Assembly: GCA_015501585.1 (NCBI GenBank)
Contig: JADNRY010000070.1
Location: forward strand, 1 to 64,000
DNA length: 64,000 nucleotides
From: Rhodocollybia butyracea
Lineage: Eukaryota > Basidiomycota > Agaricomycetes > Agaricales > Omphalotaceae
Reading direction: 5' to 3'
The stretch's first letter is position 1, and every line of letters begins with the position of its first letter. The notes beneath the pieces were generated by a model, which did no database searches, was not told the origin of the DNA, and saw only the letters and a list, made by a program, of their open reading frames with translations. A program made the translations under genes and the position numbers. Below are positions 57,138 to 64,000 of this stretch, piece by piece.

Positions 57138-57567
57138 CAGGGGGCTTCCAATCAAGCCTTGCCGACCTACCCGCGATCAAAAGTGAAGCCCCTTAGTAAT
57201 CCTGCCGGACTGCCGGTACATTATTATCGATAACGCGTTCTCCCCTCTTGCTTGCTGTAAATTGAAGGAGCCAAGATATTCACTGAGGTAGAGATATAAA
57301 GTGATCATTTTGTAAATATGTAATAGCTTATATCTATCCATACAAGAAACTCGAGAGAAGCTATGTAGGTTTTTTATATGGCCGGTGAATTGTAGTACTT
57401 ACACCGCCCGTTTCCGTCCACTTAAAGCCTTCCGGTTCTGCTCTAGATCCTGCACAACCTCTGCAATCATGTCACTTCCTGGAATGTATAGATCTGCTCG
57501 GATTGGATTGATATCATCGCGTGAAACGCCCTCTGAAGTAGTGCGCTTGACCATCGCACTCTCCCCG
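57138..57567. mobile_element. 430-bp insertion with 8-bp target duplication and an orphan exon
   Basis: Flanked by GCTTAACT on both sides (57,130-57,137 and 57,568-57,575) and absent from the matching place near 23,005. Ends CAGGGGGC ... CTCTCCCCG, weakly hAT-like. On the minus strand from 57,554 it carries an open segment MVKRTTSEGVSRDDINPIRA to DLEQNRKALSGRKR, followed by a good splice donor (GTAAGT). It looks like an exon of a gene I do not recognise. Confidence 0.6.
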
Positions 57568-57575
57568 GCTTAACT

Positions 57576-58150
57576 TGAATGGTTCTGGGCGCTAACTTAG
57601 ACTTTTCCCACGGTCTTTGTAGTGTGTATCCATTATGATTTCGCAGTTACCAGTGTCCGCGTGATTTTAGCTGGTGGGTGGCATGGGTGCCTCTTTAAGG
57701 ACTCGGAATTACAGAAAAGGGGCATGTTGACTACTTCCAACGCTGAACCATACGTCTTACACCGATTTAGTCCTAACTGTTCGAGCAATAAACTCGGGGA
57801 ACCATCGCGAAGATGGGAGTATCTTGAATGGCCCAGCTTGGGAACGCGGTCCCGACATAAATATAGCGGGTCCAGAGTCTGCACCCCAGTTTGAGCAAGA
57901 ACCTGCAGTACTCTTTGATTGTTCCAAATTTTGTTGCTCTCGACGTAGTAACGGAGAGCCAAGATAATCAGAGTGCCTCAAAAAACCCAAAGAAACGTAG
58001 CTATCAAAGCAAAGTTGTCGCGATTCCAAGCGAGCAGTGCAGTGGCCGTGGTTTCATTTCCATACAATGTATCAGGACGTCTATAAACACGAACCGGCAT
58101 TACATACGATTTACCCTTCATTGCAGTGACGGCGCATTGAATGCGAAGAC
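57576..58150. repeat. UBA2/membrane-protein spacer, copy 3
   Basis: Counterpart of 23,011-23,550, including the 170-bp repeat at 57,780-57,955. No gene. Confidence 0.8.
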
Positions 58151-58153
58151 AAA

Positions 58154-59353
58154 TTAATTATAAAGTCCCCCCACTGGCACTGGAACTTCAGATTGTTCAA
58201 ATGGCAAAGGGAGTGTAGTAAGCACTCCGATGCTGAGTTCACGTTCCCTCATACGGCCCAGTCTTACTTCCCTAAACACATGTCCTGCCGTGACATTGAG
58301 TATCACTGAATGTAATGGAATGAGTACTGGTCGATATCTAGGAGAGAGTGAGTTGTTTAGCAAGAGGCTAAGTGTTGCGGCCCCAGTAGTTACGCTTATT
58401 CTGTATTATTATAAACGACTTGAACTGACCGTTCTGGAAAGCAAACTCACAAATAGTAGAACTGGCCATCGCGCAATATTGCTCGAGTCAAGGATGGAAG
58501 TTCCCTTCCCGCAATGGTCAACGCCCTTGCCTTGAATTTCTGCATGCGGGTTGGCCTCTCCGGTCCCCTTCTGGCGCTGAATTACAACCCATAGCAGAAC
58601 GATTTGACCGGGATTAGCGGCAATGAATAACAAAGACAAGTGATAAATCCGGTACGAGATTGCCAAAAACACGCAACTGTCGTAGATAAAGATCGCTATA
58701 ACAGGCAAGCTCATTCGTATCCAATAGCCAGTATCTGTAGGATCATGATTCGTGCAAGGTTGTCCGACGGCATACACAGTAAAAGATGCTCCGCCTGATG
58801 CAAACACCCAGAGTGCGAGAAAGATTCCTGTTTTGAGCCTACTACCCTCACAGTAGATCACCTTGACGCGAATGAAGAACTGAAATAGTGTGAACACTAT
58901 GGAGATAAAGTTGAATATAATGGCTGCCAGTGTTACTGAGGGTTTACATGTTGTATCTATCCAATAACAATAACTCGACCGTGCTAGGTAGACTTGAGCT
59001 TACTTACCTGCAATTATAATGCAGGAATTTATCAGAGAAAAGAATCTGTTCCCGAGCATAAGTCTGGAAAATTTTTGGTGTTAACTATGACTTGGCGGAC
59101 GTGGCACACCTGGATAGAAAATAAACAATTGTTGGTGGCCGACACCTTCCCAGTAGAAAGAGTAATTTGACATCGTCGGCGATGTGAATCACGATATCCC
59201 AAATCATGACCTGGTGAAGTATTTTAATAAACAAATTACAACAGATTTTTCGGCGCATACCACTGCAGTCATCTGTATTACATACCCAAAATTGAGCTGG
59301 GATTGAATGATTGCCAAATCTTCATTGGAAGGGGATTGAGAGGGCAAAGACAT
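58154..59353 (-). pseudogene. Seven-helix membrane protein, copy 3, frameshifted
   Basis: Start and the first exons are intact (MSLPSQSPSNED; IVIHIADDVKLLF). A one-base loss after FIAANP shifts the long exon (GQIVLLWVVIQ). The C-terminus ends early (VPVPVGGLYN) compared with copy 1 (VPVPAGETLSLHS). Same intron positions as copy 1. Confidence 0.85.
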
Positions 59354-60729
59354 GGGTAAGGGCCGGGAGGCAAGGTGAGTCTGCCAACTTGGGAAATGTG
59401 GGAGGGGCTAGGAGGGGGTTCGAACTCAGTGAAGGTACGTATGTACTACATATGTATAGGGCCATTGCAAGGATCATGATATTCAATCCAATATCCACCA
59501 ATACTTGACTGCGAACGTGGCTAAAGCTGTTTGGCAAGTGTATCTAAGTATGTAATAAGTAGTATCTACTTATGTACATACCAGTTTGCTTTAGCCAAGC
59601 TTTGGCAGCTGTCGCCGTAACGCTGTAAGCAATAACAGTGTTTCGCACAAAGTTTGTCGATTTCTATTTGCCGCACTCCAGACTACTGTACTTATATGTA
59701 TTCAACCAAGATGAATGCCGTTTCAACCCTCCGAGCCGCCTGTCGCCCTCTGCCGAATTTTCTTGCTCTGATGACTATAAGACAGACCATGAAAGGGGCA
59801 GGAGAGAGGAAAAGCATTGCAATTCGAGAAGCAAAATATTTGAGGGCGTACTAACGACGAATTTTCGAGGCCTGTTTTTCGCGGTCAGTTGAGTCTTACC
59901 ACTGTAAGTAACTCTGGGAATTTTTCCTCGATGTAAACTCTGGCTCTTCAAATCTGGGGGACCTTTGTGAAATAGAAGTGGTAGAAGACAGGGCACGAGA
60001 GACCCGGTGTAGATTCCGCCGCGATAGAAGGAGAAAGGCCTACGCTCGAGCCAAAAGTATTTCGGTAAGGGGTATGACTCGAAGAAATGGCGAAGCAAGC
60101 AAGATCTACCATCGTTCGCGTAGAACTAGCTGGTACTTACATCGGTCCAGTTGCTATTCGAGCAGTAAACACGGGAAATCTTCATGAAATTTACTGAGTG
60201 TCTTGAATGATCCGGCTATGAAACCAGATCGCGACATAAATTACACCAGGTCCGGAGTCTGTACCCGAGTAGAGCAAGTTCCGGGGACACTCTTCAAGTG
60301 TTTCCAATTTTGTTGATTTCGACGGGAGAGGCAAGACGATTAGAGTAATAACCTCGAGAGATAATCAAGGCTTTGGACCGCGTTGAGGATGGAGTCAGCG
60401 CTACAGTGTGGGCTGTTAGTTCCGAAGATACCAAGGACAAGATGCACAAGTTCATCCGATAAGATCGCCATTCCGAAACTGTTACTTCTGCTCGGGGACG
60501 TTAGCTGGTTTCCTAGTGCGAGATAGGTTTTAACGCTAGTCCCAACTTCGGACAACCCATCAATGGCGAGTGGCAACGTAGGAAGCAGAGGTCGAACTCC
60601 AGACAGTAGTAATCCAAAGAATAAGATGTTGGAGTCTATCCATATAATATATATTAGTAATACGTTGCGAATCTAGATCGGTACGGTCCCAAAAAAAAAA
60701 GCATCTAAAACAAGCCAAACGAACATAAA
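59354..60729. repeat. Spacer between membrane protein and hydrolase, copy 3
   Basis: Counterpart of 53,923-55,340, with the 170-bp repeat at 60,155-60,320. Only short unsupported reading frames. Confidence 0.65.
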
Positions 60730-62571
60730 TTATAAGCCCTGCAACATCCCCGGATCCTTCTTAAGTTCGGTACCATCGATAAGAGCGCTATCAACCTTCC
60801 GACACCCAAGACCTTCCCTCACTCCATCAACCTCCCGAATCCACCCACCTTCATCCATGAATACATCCCTCGGTGGATTATCAATATTCCCATGAACTAA
60901 AATCTCTGCAGCTAGACGAAGCCACTCCAGCGTTGGTTTTGTCATCCATCTCTTTATGTGCAGCTTCGATAGGTCGGTTCCAATAAGCACTCTTCCAGAA
61001 GAGGGCTCAAACCATCCTAGATGTCCGCCACCGTGCGTCAACGCCACGATCGTATATCCAGAACCAATCTCCTCAGCACTTGTCGGTGCATGTACGACAA
61101 CAGGATCGTCTGTAGAGTTGATCGCTAAGAGAGGTTTACGGACTTGGGGTACGACGTGGTGGCTGGAGGAGTGTTTGTAATAGGCATCGGATGAAGGTAG
61201 CGGCCAGATTGGAGGTGCGCCTCCACCAACGCGAGTGAAAGTGTGGTCGAACAAACTGAGCGGAGGATTACGCAACGATATTGCGGCGTGATATGCAGCG
61301 CAGACCATGGAGGCTTGGGAAGCATCAGGCTCGTACTTGGATGTGGGAGAAGGCGTTGGCGGGTCCACTGTTTCCAGGGACTTGGAATGTACTTTCAAAA
61401 GATTGACCAGGTTGTTCGCCATGCCTTTAGAGTAGATTTCTTTTCCTATGAAGGTATGTTCAAGCCTTAACACGAGCGTCAATACCAGATATGGACCAGG
61501 GTAGAGAAAATACAACTTACGCCCAGTTGTTCTTGACCAAGTCCCAAGGCTTGATTTACGAAGAACGCGTCAGCAACGAAATCAAACAGGTGCTATTTCG
61601 GGCTCACGTTTCCAAGTACACAGACTGATTCAAGACGACTTCTTTCACCCTCCTCAGCCTGATATCTGACCATGACATTTGCTCCGAGAGAAAAGCCCAA
61701 GCCGATCTGCGGCGCTCTTGGATACTTGTGGGCCAGGTATATCGTGGCCATTCGAAGGTCCTCAGTCCATCCCGCAGAATATAGCTGCTTCGTTGTAACT
61801 GGAACGCCAGCACCTATAAGCCAAGAGGAATAAGCTTTTACAGTCTGAGGCAAACGGGTATGAGACGCACATCCTCGGAAGTTTACAACAACTGCGCGAT
61901 ATCCAAGTCCTCCCTCTGAAATTGGTGCGCAAGCTGGGGCCAAAACAGCACGGACGTAGGCTTCGTACGAACCTAGTTGGAAGAAAAGTTGGAATTGATT
62001 CGGAATCAGATTTGGTTCACATTATTGGAACTTAAAGGAATATACCTCCGGTCAAGCCATGGCAGACAACGATGATGGGCGCGTCATCTGGAAAAGTGTC
62101 GCCTGGAGGAGTGAAATCAAGTCCTCTGTAAACTAGTTAGCCAAATACAAATGAGAGAATTGTAAACTATACGGACAATGTACCGCCATCCATTAAACGA
62201 AGGTAAGTTCTGGGAAGGTAAGTAATCGTTAGGAGATGCAAACTTGGATATCCAGTATCCAGCAACGTACCTCTCATACATGACCTTGTCTATGTTGGTG
62301 AAATCACCAAATATACTGTACAATGTCTGTAAATGGCCGCTGTTCATGCACGATAAGAACGACTATTGACAAGGAATGAAACGTAAAAAACACACTTGTT
62401 CAGCCACCACACAGGATTAAATGCCGACCTCAAGCTGGGACAATGTTCTTCGACCAGTTTCGATAACGACTCTGGTCCAGTTCCTCCTTCAGGCTTCTTG
62501 ACCATCACCTCAGCAGGCGTCGGAGGATAGAAGATTGTGGGCGGCTGCGGCGAGCTGAAAGCGGACCCCAT
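60730..62571 (-). CDS. YheT/EMB8-type alpha/beta hydrolase (intact copy)
   Basis: Family includes yeast EHT1/EEB1 ethyl-ester synthases and animal ABHD1/3 lipases; acts on acyl esters. Starts MGSAFSSPQPPTIF at 62,571 and splices through seven short introns; I checked phases at each. Motifs in order: NNGHLQTLYSIFG, GLDFTPPGDTF, VVCHGLTGGSYEAYVRA (oxyanion region), VNFRGCAGVP, GLGFSLGANVM (nucleophile Ser), NSTDDPVV (Asp), THGGGHLGWFE (His). The C-terminus IDGTELKKDPGMLQGL ends at 60,730. One intron near 62,170 has a weak donor (GTCCGT, where copy 2 has GTGCGT). Lies beside membrane-protein copy 3; copy 2 of the hydrolase is disabled. Confidence 0.9.
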
Positions 62572-62933
62572 AGCGTCTCTGTGCTCAAGAAATTGACTAC
62601 AGGGGTGGAATCGAAGGTAAACCGGTCATTTGAATGAGCGCACAGACCGAAGTAGAAACGAAGAAACGATCTGATTGGGCCGACAATTTCGGGAGAATTC
62701 ATTGACCGGCACGATGCATGTACATAATACCCTACTAGTACTTCCGACTTCGAAGAGCCTCTCAGAAGCTTTTGCTTCAAACAAATACGTCGCTAGAGCA
62801 CCAGCGATCTCCTGCGTGAGCTATAGAGCAGCGAAAGATACTGAAGCGACTTGAACATCGGTGGACCCAGGTAAAGTTCAAGTTCTTTGATAATAGTGTC
62901 AAGTTTCAACGAACTAAGCAGGGTAAGACACAA

Positions 62934-64000
62934 TTACTTTTGTGTCCTTGCTCTCGTTGAACGTCTTGATTCCATATGCTCATTCCCCGCTGCTTTCCGC
63001 TTCTGACCTGATTTCCGCTTTCCCTTGGCATTGTTCTCTTCCAGATCGCTTTCTTCCTCCTCATCTAAATCAGTTTCCTCAACCTCTTTTGCCTTCTTCC
63101 TACCGCGAGCTTTCGTAGTACCACTTGTCCCTTTGTCCTTCTTTACCTTTGCCTTCGATGTCTTTGCTTTACTGAATGATGATTCCTCCCATCCACCTCT
63201 TTCAGCCAGTAAAGTGATCGTATCCCATGCCGGTTTCTGCACCTGCTGAACACTAAGACGACCACGGGTGATCAGGTCCATACCTAGATTAACCACAGTT
63301 TAGTAACGATCCATAAACCAAAAAACACAAGCTTACTCTTGATAGCGTTTGCGCCGTCTGCTCCAATATACGCCAGGTCATCTGGGAGTTCACTTGCATT
63401 TTCCGAGATGTGTTTCAATAAAGCGAGAGATACAAAGTTTTTAGCCCGGGACTTGAACGTTAGGTCTACCATGAACCATTTTGGCTTGGCCTCGTCCGAT
63501 TTCTGAGCGAGTAAAATGAGAACGGTCATCGATGAAGATGAAATACGCCCATAGCAACACTTACTGGGTCATAATACGGGTGTGAGCTTTGTTTATGAAC
63601 GTAAACAGACATAACCTCAAGGATATGGAACGGGAAACTCACGAATCCCAAGCTGTATCTGGGCAGGAAGATGATATCAATGGAAGAGTCGCTACTGGCG
63701 CAGACATAAACGCGCTCACAATCAGGATAAGCCTCCTTGGAGACCTGTAATAGGTTATACTTGGGCTCGATAGCGTGATTCATCCAGAACTAACCTCGGC
63801 GAATGCAGCAATGCCTACACCCTGTTCAGCCGAAGAGTTTGCAAACATAGAAGCAACTTGCCAGGGTTCTTGCAGTTGGAATGATAGAACAGCGCCTGAG
63901 CATGATATCCGCGTTAGTCTTACACGACCAGCGTGAAACACAAAAGCGAACGTACGTTGTCTCCCACTTTCATCTTTTGCATAATATTCCTAGCTTCATA
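62934..64000 (-). CDS. EVE-domain protein, THYN1-like (5' end outside the window)
   Basis: EVE domains are PUA-like folds that bind modified bases in nucleic acids; the eukaryotic member is thymocyte nuclear protein 1. Exons read: YEARNIMQKMKVGD (to the window edge), LFYHSNCKNPG, AAFAEVSKEAYPD, HPYYDP, SDEAKPKWFMVDLTFKS, then LITRGRLSVQQV and WDTITLLAERGGWE. These are the conserved family blocks, split by short introns. The C-terminal tail is long, Lys/Glu-rich and disordered (KVKKDKG, ETDLDEEEESDLEEN, RKSGQKRKAAG), ending at 62,934, and should direct the protein to the nucleus. Start codon not in the window. Confidence 0.9.

Noticed and set aside
57633..57962. 109-codon minus frame between UBA2 fragment and membrane protein copy 3
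   Set aside because: It covers the 170-bp non-coding repeat; the frame is not conserved in the other four copies.

Overview
The window is nuclear DNA of a basidiomycete fungus, most likely an Agaricomycete. The evidence is short introns (47-67 bp) with GT-AG borders and CTAAT/CTGAC branch sites, a C2-NACHT-WD40 STAND gene, DUF6589- and RecQ-like repeat-associated proteins, and a basidiomycete-type seven-helix membrane protein. I cannot name the species. Gene models below are spliced by eye; where I give exon borders, the phases add up to an open frame.

Layout. (1) 0.2-6.6 kb, minus strand: a C2-NACHT-WD40 (fungal NLR-like) gene interrupted in coding exons by a TA-flanked inverted-repeat element and by a solo copia LTR. 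(2) 8.5-10.0 kb: decayed, inverted partial copies of UBA2, gephyrin and a small secreted gene whose originals lie at 15.7-21.5 kb. (3) 11.1-14.1 kb: tandem paralogues of a small secreted, probably GPI-anchored protein. (4) 14.7-16.3 kb: broken GST and secreted-protein genes. (5) 17.6-22.9 kb: two core genes, a gephyrin-like molybdenum cofactor protein and the SUMO E1 subunit UBA2. (6) 23.5-24.8 kb: an intact seven-helix membrane protein gene. (7) 25.0-51.9 kb: a mobile-element block. It holds two MITEs, a gag-only copia element, two tail-to-tail non-autonomous gypsy-like elements inside a 40-bp minisatellite, a LINE RT fragment, several tandem repeats, and a 7.4-kb segment bounded by long inverted repeats with a RecQ-like helicase converging on a DUF6589 gene. 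(8) 52-62.6 kb: tandemly duplicated units of membrane protein plus alpha/beta hydrolase, mostly decayed except the last hydrolase. (9) 62.9 kb to the end: an EVE-domain (THYN1-like) protein, cut by the window edge.

How it fits together. Fragments at 44,287-44,528 and 51,903-52,400 match the spacer that follows the membrane-protein gene in the later units. The 25-52 kb block therefore looks like serial insertion into one duplicated spacer. The ancestral order was probably gephyrin-UBA2-membrane protein-spacer-hydrolase-EVE protein.

The best candidates for something new are three. First, the inverted-repeat-bounded helicase/DUF6589 segment, whose two genes start at almost the same distance inside their repeats. 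Second, the array of ten covarying hairpins, about 42 bp apart, in the leader of the gag-only LTR element. Third, the pair of LTR elements that together carry one target-site duplication.
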